Assembly (NCBI RefSeq): GCF_014282275.1
Contig: NZ_VFIA01000048.1
Coordinates: 1 to 35,813 of the forward strand
Origin: Spirosoma utsteinense
Lineage (GTDB): Bacteria; Bacteroidota; Bacteroidia; Cytophagales; Spirosomataceae
DNA: 35,813 bases
Direction: 5' to 3'
This document shows positions 7,897 through 16,586 of the stretch, one piece after another. Below the pieces are notes generated by a model. That model saw only the letters and a program-made list of their open reading frames with translations. It did no database searches and was not told the DNA's origin. Made by a program: the position numbers and the translations under genes. Positions within the stretch are counted from its first letter, which is position 1. Every line of letters begins with the position of its first letter.

Positions 7897-7919
7897 TTCA
7901 CCGAAGTGAAAGGCACTTC
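7897..7919 (+). promoter_or_regulatory. Two mutually exclusive hairpins in the 5' leader
   Basis: TTCAC-CGAA-GTGAA (7897-7910) and GAAGTG-AAAGG-CACTTC (7903-7919) share the bases 7903-7910, so only one can form at a time. They end ten bases before the chosen ATG at 7930 and could influence translation. The stems are only 5 and 6 pairs, so this may be chance. Confidence 0.2.
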
Positions 7920-7929
7920 TCCCCGTCGT

Positions 7930-10488
7930 ATGGTCAAACCTGCTTATTCTGTCTGTTTACTCTGTGCAGGCCTTCTGGGTCTGGCAAGCTTCACGATCAA
8001 TCTGCCTGGCTCTGTCTTCGACGGACCTTCACCGGCCCGGACTCCGGCAGAAGAACAGGCTATGTTTCAGGTTGAGCCCGGTTTGACGGTGCAACTGGTT
8101 GCTTCGGAGCCCATGGTTCAGGACCCCGTGGTCATCACCTTCGATAAGGAGGGTCGGCTTTGGGTCGTTGAGATGAGGGGCTTTATGCCAACGATCGACG
8201 GGGCGGGAGAGAACAAGCCCGTTGGGCGCGTTTCAGTACTGGAAGATACCAACGGCGATGGCCAGATGGACGTCAGTACCGTTTATATAGATAGTCTGAT
8301 CATGCCGAGGGCGCTGGCCCTGGTTCCGGGGGGTGCCCTCATCGCCGAAAACGGGGCACTCTGGCTGACTCAGGACCGGAACAATGACCTGATCGCCGAT
8401 TCTAAAACCCTTATCGACAAAGACTACGCCGGCAGCGCCCTGCCCGAACATGCCGGTAACGGGTTGTGGCGGGGTCTCGACAACTGGTACTACAACGCCA
8501 AATCCCGGTTTCGCTATCAGCTGGTCAAAGGAAGCTGGCAACGCGACAGCACCGAGTTTCGGGGACAGTGGGGGATAAGCCACGACGATAAGGGGCGGCT
8601 TTATTACAATTACAACTGGTCGCAACTGCACGGCGACCTGGTTCCGCCCAACTACCTGTCCCGCAACAAACACCATACCGCTACTACCGGCATCGATCAG
8701 GGGTTTACGATCGATCGGCGGGTTTATCCTGTCCGGTCCAATCCGGCCGTGAACCGGGGTTATATTCCCGGCACGCTGGATAAAGAGGGCCGCCTGCTGG
8801 AATTTACGGCCGCCTGCTCGCCACTCGTTTACCGGGGAACGGCCCTGCCCGCCGACTATGCGGGCAATGTGTTCGTGTGTGAACCGGCGGGTAACCTCAT
8901 CAAGCGGAATGTGATGAGTGAAAACGGCGCACTGGTGACGGCGCGTGATCCGCATCCGGGCCGGGAGTTTCTGGCGTCGACGGATGAACGGTTCCGGCCG
9001 GTACACCTGACGACGGGACCCGACGGGGCGCTCTACGTGGCCGACATGTATCGGGGCCTGATTCAGCATAGTGCCTACATCACACCCTACCTGAAGGAAC
9101 AGACACTAACCCGTGATCTGGTCCAGCCAGTCAACCGGGGGCGCATCTGGCGTGTGGTGCCCCAGAACTGGAAACGGACACAACCAAAAAAACTCGGGTC
9201 GGCATCGTCGCAGGAACTGATCGGCTACCTCTCAAGCCCGGACGGCTGGTATCGGGATATGGCGCAGGGGCTTCTGATCGATCGGAACGAGGCCGACACG
9301 CGCCAGGCATTAACCGACCTGGCCGTGAAAGGAAAGAATCAACTGGCGCGATTCCATGCGTTATGGACCCTGAACGGCATGCAGCGTAATCAGTCAGCCG
9401 TGCTGCTCAGCTTAGTCGCCGACCCCAACCCCCTTATTCAGTCTACGGCGATCCGGATGCTGGAGCCCTTTGCCAAAGCCGACAAAACCGTTCGGGTAGC
9501 CCTGGGTCAGGCGCTGCTGAACCAGGAAAAGAACGCGGCCAGCGCTCAGGCCCTGCAAATGGCTTTGTCAGCCCAGGTGCTTGACACGCCGACAGCACAC
9601 CAGCTGTTAGCGAATCTCATTAGCCGGTATGCCAGCACCCCGCTGATGCGGGACGCTGTGTTGAGCAGTCTTCAGGATAGTGAGTTTACTTTTTTACAGC
9701 GGCTCTGGCGGGCACCGGGCTGGCAGATGCAGGAGCCAGCGAAAGAAATACTGCTGGAGATGCTGACAACGGCCCTGGTGCGGAAACGCAATCCTGGCGA
9801 ACTGACGGCTTTGTTAACCATGCTGGAAGATAACACGGGCAAACTCAGCTGGCAGCAGCAGGCCGTGGTCGCGGGTTTGTCTACCGGGGCCAACTCAGAC
9901 AAAAAACAGCCGGTAGTGCTGACCAAAGCCCCCCGGATACTGACCCAGTCGGCCAGTTTGATCGAGCCGTCCCGACTGGTGAAGGTGGCTTCCCTTTTCG
10001 AGTGGCCGGGCCATACCGTCGATCGGCAACTGGTGACCACCGTCAATCCGCTCAACGCCGAGGAACAGAAGTTGTTTGCCTCGGGTCGGCAGCTCTACCT
10101 GAGCACCTGCTCGGGTTGCCACGGTACCGACGGGAAAGGCATGGCCCGATTTGCCCCGCCCCTGATAGGCTCACACTGGGTGCTGGGCGACGGAAAGCGG
10201 TTGGCGCTGATTCTGCTGCATGGAATGGAAGGGCCGGTGGATGTCGCCGGAAAAGTTTACAATTCTCCCGATATTCTGCCGGTCATGCCCGCCCACTCAA
10301 CCATGGACGATGCCTCGATCACGGCTATTCTCATGTACATCCGGAACGAATGGGGCAATCAGGCCGGGCCGATCGGGAAACGCGTGGTGGGGGCCACGCG
10401 TGTGACTTCGCAGGGGCGGGTTGTCCCCTGGACGGCCAAAGAACTGAACACTTATGTTAGCCAGACCAGCGAAGAAGCTGGCAAATAA
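7930..10488 (+). CDS. Exported PVC-type dehydrogenase with HEAT repeats and C-terminal cytochrome c
   Basis: An 852-residue protein. Residues 1-24 are an N-terminal signal sequence. About 45-415 form a six-bladed propeller of the PVC-type membrane-bound dehydrogenase family (related to soluble glucose/sorbosone dehydrogenases; blades such as DPVVITFDKEGRLWVVEMRG and TGPDGALYVADMYRG). About 425-610 form HEAT-like helical repeats. About 710-810 form a class I cytochrome c, with haem motif C727-S-G-C730-H731 and a likely axial Met in PVMPAH (M786). It probably oxidises a sugar or alcohol in the periplasm and passes electrons to its own haem and then to the respiratory chain. The ATG at 7930 is chosen because it starts a signal peptide; the frame extends upstream to 7822 without one. 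It is the first gene of the operon, and the next gene starts 13 bases after its stop. Confidence 0.88.
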   Translation: MVKPAYSVCLLCAGLLGLASFTINLPGSVFDGPSPARTPAEEQAMFQVEPGLTVQLVASEPMVQDPVVITFDKEGRLWVVEMRGFMPTIDGAGENKPVGRVSVLEDTNGDGQMDVSTVYIDSLIMPRALALVPGGALIAENGALWLTQDRNNDLIADSKTLIDKDYAGSALPEHAGNGLWRGLDNWYYNAKSRFRYQLVKGSWQRDSTEFRGQWGISHDDKGRLYYNYNWSQLHGDLVPPNYLSRNKHHTATTGIDQGFTIDRRVYPVRSNPAVNRGYIPGTLDKEGRLLEFTAACSPLVYRGTALPADYAGNVFVCEPAGNLIKRNVMSENGALVTARDPHPGREFLASTDERFRPVHLTTGPDGALYVADMYRGLIQHSAYITPYLKEQTLTRDLVQPVNRGRIWRVVPQNWKRTQPKKLGSASSQELIGYLSSPDGWYRDMAQGLLIDRNEADTRQALTDLAVKGKNQLARFHALWTLNGMQRNQSAVLLSLVADPNPLIQSTAIRMLEPFAKADKTVRVALGQALLNQEKNAASAQALQMALSAQVLDTPTAHQLLANLISRYASTPLMRDAVLSSLQDSEFTFLQRLWRAPGWQMQEPAKEILLEMLTTALVRKRNPGELTALLTMLEDNTGKLSWQQQAVVAGLSTGANSDKKQPVVLTKAPRILTQSASLIEPSRLVKVASLFEWPGHTVDRQLVTTVNPLNAEEQKLFASGRQLYLSTCSGCHGTDGKGMARFAPPLIGSHWVLGDGKRLALILLHGMEGPVDVAGKVYNSPDILPVMPAHSTMDDASITAILMYIRNEWGNQAGPIGKRVVGATRVTSQGRVVPWTAKELNTYVSQTSEEAGK

Positions 10489-10501
10489 ATCGAAGCAACG
10501 T

Positions 10502-11578
10502 ATGAAAGCGTATCAACCGATCAGCAGACGGGCGTTTATTGAGCGGTCGACGGCCGGGGCCCTGGTGCTTGCCCTGCCAGAAATACCGGCCGCTGGCTCG
10601 GTAAGTCGAATGGGTGTGGTCGTTCACTCGTATGGAAACCGGTGGAACTCCAAAGTGGGCAGCCAAACCTATCCCGGCTTTACATCGGCCCTCGACCTGC
10701 TTGACCACTGCCACAAGATCGGGGCGGGGGGTATTCAGGTGGTGATCAAAGACTGGACCGACGACTTTGCCCGCAGCGTTCGAACCCGGAGCGAGACGTA
10801 TGCTATGTACGTGGAGGGGTCGATTGGCCTGCCAAAAAAAGCCGACGAGGTAGCAGCCTTCGACCAGGAGATCAGTCGGGCAAAAGCCGCGGGCATGAAC
10901 ATCGTCCGAACCGTATGCTCGGGTGGTCGGCGCTATGAGATTCTTCATTCGGCCGACGCCTTCGCGGAACTGAGGAAAAACGCCCTGGCTTCCCTGCAAC
11001 TCGCAGAGCCCATTCTCCGCAAACATAAAATCAAACTGGCGGTTGAAAACCACAAAGACTGGCGGGCACCGGAACTGGTTGCCTTGTTGAAACAGCTCGA
11101 TAGCGAATGGATCGGTGCGACGCTGGATTTCGGGAACAACATCGCCCTGGTCGAAGACCCCATGGACGTTGTGCAGGCATTGGCACCGTATACGTTCAGC
11201 ACCCACGTGAAGGACATGGCCGTGGAAGAGTACGCCAATGGCTTCCTGCTGTCGGAGGTGCCGCTTGGCAAAGGAATGCTGGACATTCCCAAAATGGTGG
11301 CTATCTGCCGGCAGAAAAACCCCTCGGTTACCTTCAACCTGGAAATGATCACCCGAGACCCGCTGGAAATTCCATGCCTGACGACCGACTACTGGGCAAC
11401 ATTTGCCTCGGTACCCGCTGCCGACCTGGCCCGAGCGCTGCGGGTAGCCCGCCAAAACAAGGCCGCAGCCCCGCTACCCAGAATGTCGCCGTTAAGTGCT
11501 GAAGACCGGCTGGCTGCCGAAGAGCGAAACATTATCGATTGCCTGTCGTATAGTAAGGACCGGTTAGCGCTCAAGTGA
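10502..11578 (+). CDS. Tat-exported sugar phosphate isomerase/epimerase-like TIM-barrel protein
   Basis: A 358-residue protein of the xylose-isomerase-like (AP endonuclease family 2) TIM-barrel superfamily. The N terminus has a twin-arginine signal (ISRRAFIERS followed by a hydrophobic stretch to about residue 32), so it is exported folded, probably with its metal. The expected metal ligands are visible on successive strands: E182 (AVENH), D209 (TLDFGN), H235 (STHVKD) and E281 (NLEMI). Relatives epimerise or isomerise sugars, and exported members accompany dehydrogenases that make keto-sugars. The start at ATG 10502 is chosen over an upstream frame that overlaps the dehydrogenase. A role on the oxidised product of the preceding dehydrogenase is inferred from position only. 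Confidence 0.85.
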   Translation: MKAYQPISRRAFIERSTAGALVLALPEIPAAGSVSRMGVVVHSYGNRWNSKVGSQTYPGFTSALDLLDHCHKIGAGGIQVVIKDWTDDFARSVRTRSETYAMYVEGSIGLPKKADEVAAFDQEISRAKAAGMNIVRTVCSGGRRYEILHSADAFAELRKNALASLQLAEPILRKHKIKLAVENHKDWRAPELVALLKQLDSEWIGATLDFGNNIALVEDPMDVVQALAPYTFSTHVKDMAVEEYANGFLLSEVPLGKGMLDIPKMVAICRQKNPSVTFNLEMITRDPLEIPCLTTDYWATFASVPAADLARALRVARQNKAAAPLPRMSPLSAEDRLAAEERNIIDCLSYSKDRLALK

Positions 11579-11614
11579 CTGGTACAACCTTATCCATCAA
11601 TTTAAGTAGAGATT

Positions 11615-12400
11615 ATGTCGCAGGAATTATTGCCAGGTATCAAACAGTTCGATCTGAGCGGGAAAGCCGCCATTATTACAGGAGGGTCAAAGGGGCTGGG
11701 TTTTGCGATGGCCGCCGGGCTGGCGTCGGCGGGTGCCCGGCTGATGCTGGTGAACCGAAATGCGGACGAAGGGGCAGCCGCTGCCGCTGAACTGGCCCGC
11801 GATTATGGGGCGGACGCTATTTCTTTTCCGGCCGATATCACCCAGGCCGCCCAAACTGAAGCCATGGCCAAAGCGGCTATGGAAGCATTCGGACAAATCG
11901 ATATCCTCATCAACAGCGCCGGCATCAACATTCGGGGTGCTATCGATGAGGTGACGACCGAAGACTTCGCGAAAGTGATGGACGTGAATGTAACGGGTAC
12001 CTGGCTTAGCTGCCGGGCCGTAACGCCCTATATGAAACAGGCTGGGCGGGGCAAAATCATCAACCTCGCCAGTACACTTGGTCTGGTGGGCCTGGCAAAC
12101 CGAACCCCCTATACGGCCAGTAAAGGGGCCGTTGTGCAGATGACGCGCGCGCTGGGACTGGAGTTGGCGGCCTTTAATGTCAACGTCAACGCCATCTGTC
12201 CGGGTCCGTTCCTGACCGAGATGAACCTTCCCATTGCCGATACCGAGGAATCGAAGACCTTCATCGTTGGGGCCACGGCCCTGGGACGCTGGGCTGAGCT
12301 TCGTGAAATTCAGGGAGCCGCCATTTTTCTGGCCAGTGATGCGAGTAGCTTTATGGTCGGCTCCATGCTTACCGTGGATGGTGGCTGGACGGCCAGATAA
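11615..12400 (+). CDS. SDR family oxidoreductase (gluconate 5-dehydrogenase-like)
   Basis: A 261-residue classical SDR. TGGSKGLG lies at 22-29, NSAG at 100-103, catalytic S153 (NLAST), and Y166-x3-K170 (YTASK), followed by the NAICPGPFLTEMN loop and a C-terminal TVDGGW. This set is typical of the gluconate 5-dehydrogenase / 2-deoxy-D-gluconate dehydrogenase branch. N47 after the second strand (LVNRN) hints at NADP use. It lies 36 bases after the isomerase and 34 before the MFS transporter. The operon context suggests it reduces or oxidises a keto sugar acid after uptake. It is only distantly similar to the divergent SDR at 7004, so the two probably do different steps. Confidence 0.9.
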   Translation: MSQELLPGIKQFDLSGKAAIITGGSKGLGFAMAAGLASAGARLMLVNRNADEGAAAAAELARDYGADAISFPADITQAAQTEAMAKAAMEAFGQIDILINSAGINIRGAIDEVTTEDFAKVMDVNVTGTWLSCRAVTPYMKQAGRGKIINLASTLGLVGLANRTPYTASKGAVVQMTRALGLELAAFNVNVNAICPGPFLTEMNLPIADTEESKTFIVGATALGRWAELREIQGAAIFLASDASSFMVGSMLTVDGGWTAR

Positions 12401-12434
12401 ACCTATACCCCTTTCCTAAACCGAGTTATTGACC

Positions 12435-13760
12435 ATGGAAAAGCTGAGCGGAAGCGCCAAACCAACCCGGATTCGCTACCGAATGCTGGCACTCGTATTT
12501 GTCAACGTGGTTATCAACTACCTGGACCGGGCCAATCTGTCGGTCGCAGCGTCGGCCCTTGGCAAAGACCTGACATTATCGTCGGCGGAGCTGGGCTGGA
12601 TATTTTCCGCATTCGGGTGGACCTATGCGCTTCTGCAAATACCCGGTGGACTCATTGCCGACCGCTTTGGTCCCCGGGTTTTATATGCCTTTTGTCTGAT
12701 TACCTGGTCGATATCAACCGTATGTCAGGGTTTTGCGCGGGGGTTTGCCTCGTTATTTTCCCTGCGGCTGGCCACTGGTGCCTTCGAAGCGCCTTCGTAT
12801 CCCATCAATAATCGTATTGTCACGAGCTGGTTTCCCGATAATGAGCGGGCCTCGTCCATTGCCCTCTATGTCTCCGGCCAGTTCATTGGTCTGGCTTTCC
12901 TGACGCCCGTGCTGACCGCCATTCAATACTATGCCGGGTGGAAAGGGTTATTTGTAACAACCGGACTGGTTGGTTTGATCTGGGGCGTTGTCTGGTACCT
13001 GTTCTACCGCGACCCCCTGGACCATCCGGGGGTGAATGCCGCCGAACTGGATCATATTGAACAGGGCGGTGGGCTGTTTCGGCAGAAAGAAAAGAATGCC
13101 GGGCAGGGGCAGGTGTGGCAATGGAGGAATCTGAAACAGGTATTTTCCAGCCGGACGTTATGGGGGGTTTATATCGGGCAGTTTTCGGTCAATGCAACAC
13201 TCTGGTTTTTTCTGACCTGGTTTCCAACCTATCTCGTCAAGTACCGGGGCCTCGACTTCATCAAATCCGGCTACCTGGCGTCGGTACCTTTCCTGGCCGC
13301 CTGTGCGGGGTTACTGTTATCCGGATTCATTTCCGACAATCTGGTGAAAAAGGGATGGTCGGTCGGCACGGCCCGGAAAGCGCCCATTATCGCGGGACTG
13401 CTGTTATCGGTGAGTATCATCGGGGCCAACTACACGAACGATACCGCGCTGATCATCTTTTTTCTGGCACTGGCCTTTTTTGGTTCAGGTATGGCCCTGA
13501 TTTCCTGGGTGTTCGTCTCCATCTTATCACCTAAACATTTAATTGGTCTGACCGGGGGCGTCTTCAATTTTATGGGTAATCTGGCTTCGATCGTTGTGCC
13601 TATCGTCATTGGCTACCTGGCCAAAGAGGGGGACTTCAAGCCAGCGCTGGTATTTATCGGGGCGCTGGGATTGGTGGGTGCCAGTTCATATATTTTCCTG
13701 GTGGGGAAAATTGAACGCGTCGTCACGCGGGACAGCCAGCCCACCCTTATTCGGGAATAA
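12435..13760 (+). CDS. MFS transporter, anion:cation symporter (hexuronate/organic acid) type
   Basis: A 441-residue, 12-helix major facilitator. The family signature of anion:cation symporters is visible: DRANLSVA after helix 1, then GGLIADRFGPR in the loop between helices 2 and 3, then a conserved E-A-P-S-Y-P segment in helix 4. Members carry hexuronates, glucarate/galactarate, tartrate, phthalate or inorganic phosphate. Given the neighbours (two SDRs, an exported dehydrogenase and an isomerase), a sugar acid is the most likely cargo. ATG 12435 is preferred; a TTG two codons upstream (12429) is also in frame. It is the last gene of the operon. No strong terminator was found in the 216 bases that follow. 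Confidence 0.88.
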   Translation: MEKLSGSAKPTRIRYRMLALVFVNVVINYLDRANLSVAASALGKDLTLSSAELGWIFSAFGWTYALLQIPGGLIADRFGPRVLYAFCLITWSISTVCQGFARGFASLFSLRLATGAFEAPSYPINNRIVTSWFPDNERASSIALYVSGQFIGLAFLTPVLTAIQYYAGWKGLFVTTGLVGLIWGVVWYLFYRDPLDHPGVNAAELDHIEQGGGLFRQKEKNAGQGQVWQWRNLKQVFSSRTLWGVYIGQFSVNATLWFFLTWFPTYLVKYRGLDFIKSGYLASVPFLAACAGLLLSGFISDNLVKKGWSVGTARKAPIIAGLLLSVSIIGANYTNDTALIIFFLALAFFGSGMALISWVFVSILSPKHLIGLTGGVFNFMGNLASIVVPIVIGYLAKEGDFKPALVFIGALGLVGASSYIFLVGKIERVVTRDSQPTLIRE

Positions 13761-13976
13761 ATTCCGGGGGGTAGTGTCAGGAATGACAAGGATCGGTTCG
13801 ACCAGATCTGTCTGAAATGGGGGCGATAAGTTCATTCGCTGTGTGTACCCGTATATTCTACGCAAAACAAACCGGCATCAAAACGGCTTAATCGTAGAAA
13901 TAGCACCTGAACAATCAACGAAACGGGGTCGGGTCGTCGTTTAAGGTGGTGGAACACCTCCTCAATACCTACACAC
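13761..13976. other. Intergenic region before the kinase/FHA/SEDS operon
   Basis: About 216 bases separate the MFS gene from the FHA-like gene. It should contain the promoter of the 10.4-kb signalling operon and the end of the catabolic operon. I found no good TTTG/TAnnTTTG pair and only short inverted repeats. Confidence 0.35.
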
Positions 13977-14981
13977 ATGTCAAATCAGTCAGGCGGCTGG
14001 CTCGGTAAGCTGGGAAACCTGCTTGTACCCCCCAGCCAGCAACCACCTGCTCAGGCAGCGGCCGTTACCAACAAACGTATTCTGGACGAACTGGTTGCCT
14101 CGTTTGAGGATTCGATCGGCCGTGAATCGGTTGGGTCGAGTATGCTCTTTAACGCCCATTTTCTCATCATCCTGCATCCCGAAACGTATGAGGCCCGCCA
14201 GAATGCGTTTCCGGTGATTGTCAACGAAGCCGTCGACGCGTTCAAACAGTGCATCGATCAGCAGAAGGAGCCATACGAGCGCATATCGCCGGTGGCGTCG
14301 AGCTGGTTTTTCAAGTTCGGCGCGGGTCGGGAATTTGGTGGAGAACCGGTTGATCCTGCCGACGTTAAAGTCGTTGGCGCGCTGACCGGCATACTACCCG
14401 GCAACGTACAGGGCCAATCGGCAGAGAAGTTGAACGTGACGCGTCGGGTGAAGCAAACGAACCGCTACGAAAAAGTGGATGTCGACCTGCATACTTTCCA
14501 GCATATCGATTTTCGGGAACCGGGGGCGTTTGTCGTAAAATTCAATTTTCAATCACCCGCCCCGGCCTCCCAGCGGGTTCCCGTCGTGGGGGCCACGGCA
14601 AGCGGCTCACCGGCACTGCCGCGCAGCCTGAGTGCGGGCCTGGCGGAGATCAATTATTACATCGCGGAGTTGAACAAAGAGGCTACCTACCTGATGCGCG
14701 ACCGGGAGATCGTGGTGGCCCGCAAAGAGCCCGACAACCAGCATTTTCCCAACTACCTGCTGGTCGAGTCGGCCTATGTATCGAACCCCCATGCCCGAAT
14801 CCGCTACAATGACGCTACCAGCTCGTTCGAACTGGCGTCGTTCAGCCGAAACGAAACCCGGGTGAACGAGCAGTTGATCCCCCGCTCTGAGCCAGCCAGT
14901 CCGCAGTGGTACAGTCTGCCCGATAAAGCGCAGATACTGCTCAATAGCATGGTCACGTTAAACTTCCAGCGGAACGCCTGA
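13977..14981 (+). CDS. FHA-like protein with N-terminal FhaA-type region (degenerate FHA)
   Basis: A 334-residue cytoplasmic protein. Residues about 33-118 form an alpha/beta domain (FEDSIGRE, AHFLIILHPETYEAR) that recalls the N-terminal region of actinobacterial FhaA. About 238-332 follow the strand order of an FHA phosphothreonine-binding domain (MRDREIVVARK, YVSNPHARI, NETRVNEQLI, KAQILLNSMVTLNF). The usual G-R and S-R-x-H positions read A248-R249 and S269-N-P-H272, so key contacts are partly altered. It may bind phosphopeptides weakly, or act as a scaffold. It is the first gene of the operon with PP2C, two kinases and the RodA-PBP fusion. The FhaA analogy is inference from architecture and context. 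Confidence 0.65.
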   Translation: MSNQSGGWLGKLGNLLVPPSQQPPAQAAAVTNKRILDELVASFEDSIGRESVGSSMLFNAHFLIILHPETYEARQNAFPVIVNEAVDAFKQCIDQQKEPYERISPVASSWFFKFGAGREFGGEPVDPADVKVVGALTGILPGNVQGQSAEKLNVTRRVKQTNRYEKVDVDLHTFQHIDFREPGAFVVKFNFQSPAPASQRVPVVGATASGSPALPRSLSAGLAEINYYIAELNKEATYLMRDREIVVARKEPDNQHFPNYLLVESAYVSNPHARIRYNDATSSFELASFSRNETRVNEQLIPRSEPASPQWYSLPDKAQILLNSMVTLNFQRNA

Positions 14982-14984
14982 GCT

Positions 14985-15068
14985 ATGATCGATTTTCTGC
15001 TTGTCGTTATGCTGCTCCTGTTCGTTCTGTTTCTGGTGGTCAGGCACTTTCAGGATTTACCCCGCTAG
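14985..15068 (+). CDS. Single-pass membrane microprotein, 27 aa
   Basis: The frame opens with ATG three bases after the FHA gene's stop and reads MIDFLLVVMLLLFVLFLVVR then HFQDLPR before TAG. This is one continuous hydrophobic segment of about 17 residues with an acidic residue in front and Arg/His behind, the layout of a single membrane-spanning helix with the C terminus in the cytoplasm. The tight spacing suggests translational coupling to the FHA gene. It is a candidate subunit or regulator of the membrane kinases, phosphatase or SEDS-PBP protein. Short hydrophobic frames can arise by chance, so conservation is the deciding test. Confidence 0.5.
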   Translation: MIDFLLVVMLLLFVLFLVVRHFQDLPR

Positions 15069-15140
15069 CCGGGCGTTACAGAAGTAGGCTTACGCTCGGA
15101 TTTGTGCGGAGCTGTCTATCATTCACGTTTACTTTGCTGC

Positions 15141-16586
15141 ATGGATGCATTAGTAATTGCCGGTCAGACCGACGTAGGCCAGCGCCGGACTGATAACCAG
15201 GATACGTTCGTCTGCACGCCGATCTGGTCGGAAACCACGGCGCTGCTGGCCGCTATCGATGGGGTTGGCGGCTATGCCGGGGGCGATCGGGCGGCTGCCA
15301 TTGCCAAAGAGTCTCTCGAACAATACATGACCAAACCCAACGGTGACCCGCTGTCGATGTTACGGGAGGCCGTAGTTTTTGCCAATAACCAGATTAACCA
15401 GGCCCGTGAGCAAAACCCCGGTCTGGCGCAGATGTGCTGTGTCTTGACGACAGCGCTCGTCGATGTCAGCCTGGGCAAGCTGGTATTTGTTCATGTCGGC
15501 GACTCCCGCCTGTACCGGTACCGGCAGGGGGTGCTCGAAAAGCTCACCCATGACCACTCGATGGTGGGCATACGGGAAGATGCCAACGAACTCACCGAGG
15601 CCGAAGCCATGCATCACCCGCGCCGGAACGAGATCCTGCGGGAGGTAGGATCGACGCCCCACCGGGTCGATGATCCTGAGTTTCTGGAATCGGGAGAGGC
15701 AGATTTTCTGCCGGGCGACCAGCTGTTGCTGTGCAGCGACGGCCTGACCGACATGATCACTCGGGCGCAGATCGTAGGGGTTCTCACCCAGTCTATTTCG
15801 CTGGACGAACAGACTATAGCGCTGATCCGGCTGGCTAACGAACAGGGCGGCAATGACAACATAACAGTGGTGCTGGCCCGAAACAACCTAAACACCTCGT
15901 CTGCGGCAGTTACCTCGCCCATACCGACCACCGCCGAACCAACGAAACCGCTGAACGTGCCCATCGTGACGGTACCGGCGGCTGAATCGAAAGCACCGGC
16001 GGTACCTGCCAGACGGAGTATGGGCGGTGTGTGGACCCTGCTGGTGCTGTTGCTCGCGGTTATCGTTGCCGGGATCGTCTGGTGGCAATATCAGCCGGCC
16101 GGTGATTTCGATCTGGTGGCCGATAGCCTGACGACCCGGCAGCCAGCTACCGATTCGCCGGGCCTTGTTTCCCCGGTATTCCCCGTGGACTCGTTCGTGC
16201 AAATCGCCTATCGGAGTGCCGATCACCGACTGGTTTTGCCCACGGATACCGTCCGGCTGGATAAGCCACTTCTGATCAACGATTCGCTACAGAGCATCGT
16301 AGGGGGAGATCGGTTTACCGTCATCGTACCGGCCGATACGGGGCGGGCGCAACTGGCGATGCGTATAACCCGCCGGGGGCTGGTGAACCTGGAAAACATT
16401 GTGATCAGCGGATTTAAAACGGGTATCGAAATGACCGGCGAGGGAAAGCTGTCCCTGACGAAGGTGTACTTCAGGGGGGTGGACATGCCCGTCAGCGCGG
16501 GCATTCACCAGGACTCCAGCGACCATTCAATCCTGACGGTCTCTGTACAGAATCTGCCGGTTTTACCTCAAACGCCCCGACCGTAA
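15141..16586 (+). CDS. Membrane-anchored PP2C-type Ser/Thr protein phosphatase
   Basis: A 481-residue protein. Residues 1-248 are a PP2C/PPM catalytic domain with the expected metal-binding motifs: RTDNQD (16-21), D40-G-V-G-G, GDSR at 120-123, SDG at 199-201 and G-N-D239-N-I-T-V-V. A Pro/Ala/Thr linker (about 252-292) leads to one membrane helix (about 297-315). About 350-480 lie outside the cytoplasm and look like a short parallel beta-helix (NLENIVISGFKTGIEMTGEG). The arrangement is like mycobacterial PstP, a cytoplasmic phosphatase with an external domain. It should reverse the phosphorylation made by the two kinases downstream. ATG 15141 is chosen because it starts the domain; a TTG at 15102 is in frame. 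Its stop overlaps the next start (TAATG). Confidence 0.9.
   Translation: MDALVIAGQTDVGQRRTDNQDTFVCTPIWSETTALLAAIDGVGGYAGGDRAAAIAKESLEQYMTKPNGDPLSMLREAVVFANNQINQAREQNPGLAQMCCVLTTALVDVSLGKLVFVHVGDSRLYRYRQGVLEKLTHDHSMVGIREDANELTEAEAMHHPRRNEILREVGSTPHRVDDPEFLESGEADFLPGDQLLLCSDGLTDMITRAQIVGVLTQSISLDEQTIALIRLANEQGGNDNITVVLARNNLNTSSAAVTSPIPTTAEPTKPLNVPIVTVPAAESKAPAVPARRSMGGVWTLLVLLLAVIVAGIVWWQYQPAGDFDLVADSLTTRQPATDSPGLVSPVFPVDSFVQIAYRSADHRLVLPTDTVRLDKPLLINDSLQSIVGGDRFTVIVPADTGRAQLAMRITRRGLVNLENIVISGFKTGIEMTGEGKLSLTKVYFRGVDMPVSAGIHQDSSDHSILTVSVQNLPVLPQTPRP

Noticed and set aside
8233..9069. Minus-strand open frame of 278 codons opposite the PVC-type dehydrogenase
   Set aside because: It runs antisense to the propeller domain, is rich in Arg/Val/Pro/Gly, and contains no motif. 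It is a shadow of the high GC content.
10457..11455. Minus-strand open frame of 332 codons opposite the Tat-exported isomerase
   Set aside because: The plus strand has a Tat signal and all four metal ligands in order. The antisense frame has no coherent domain pattern.
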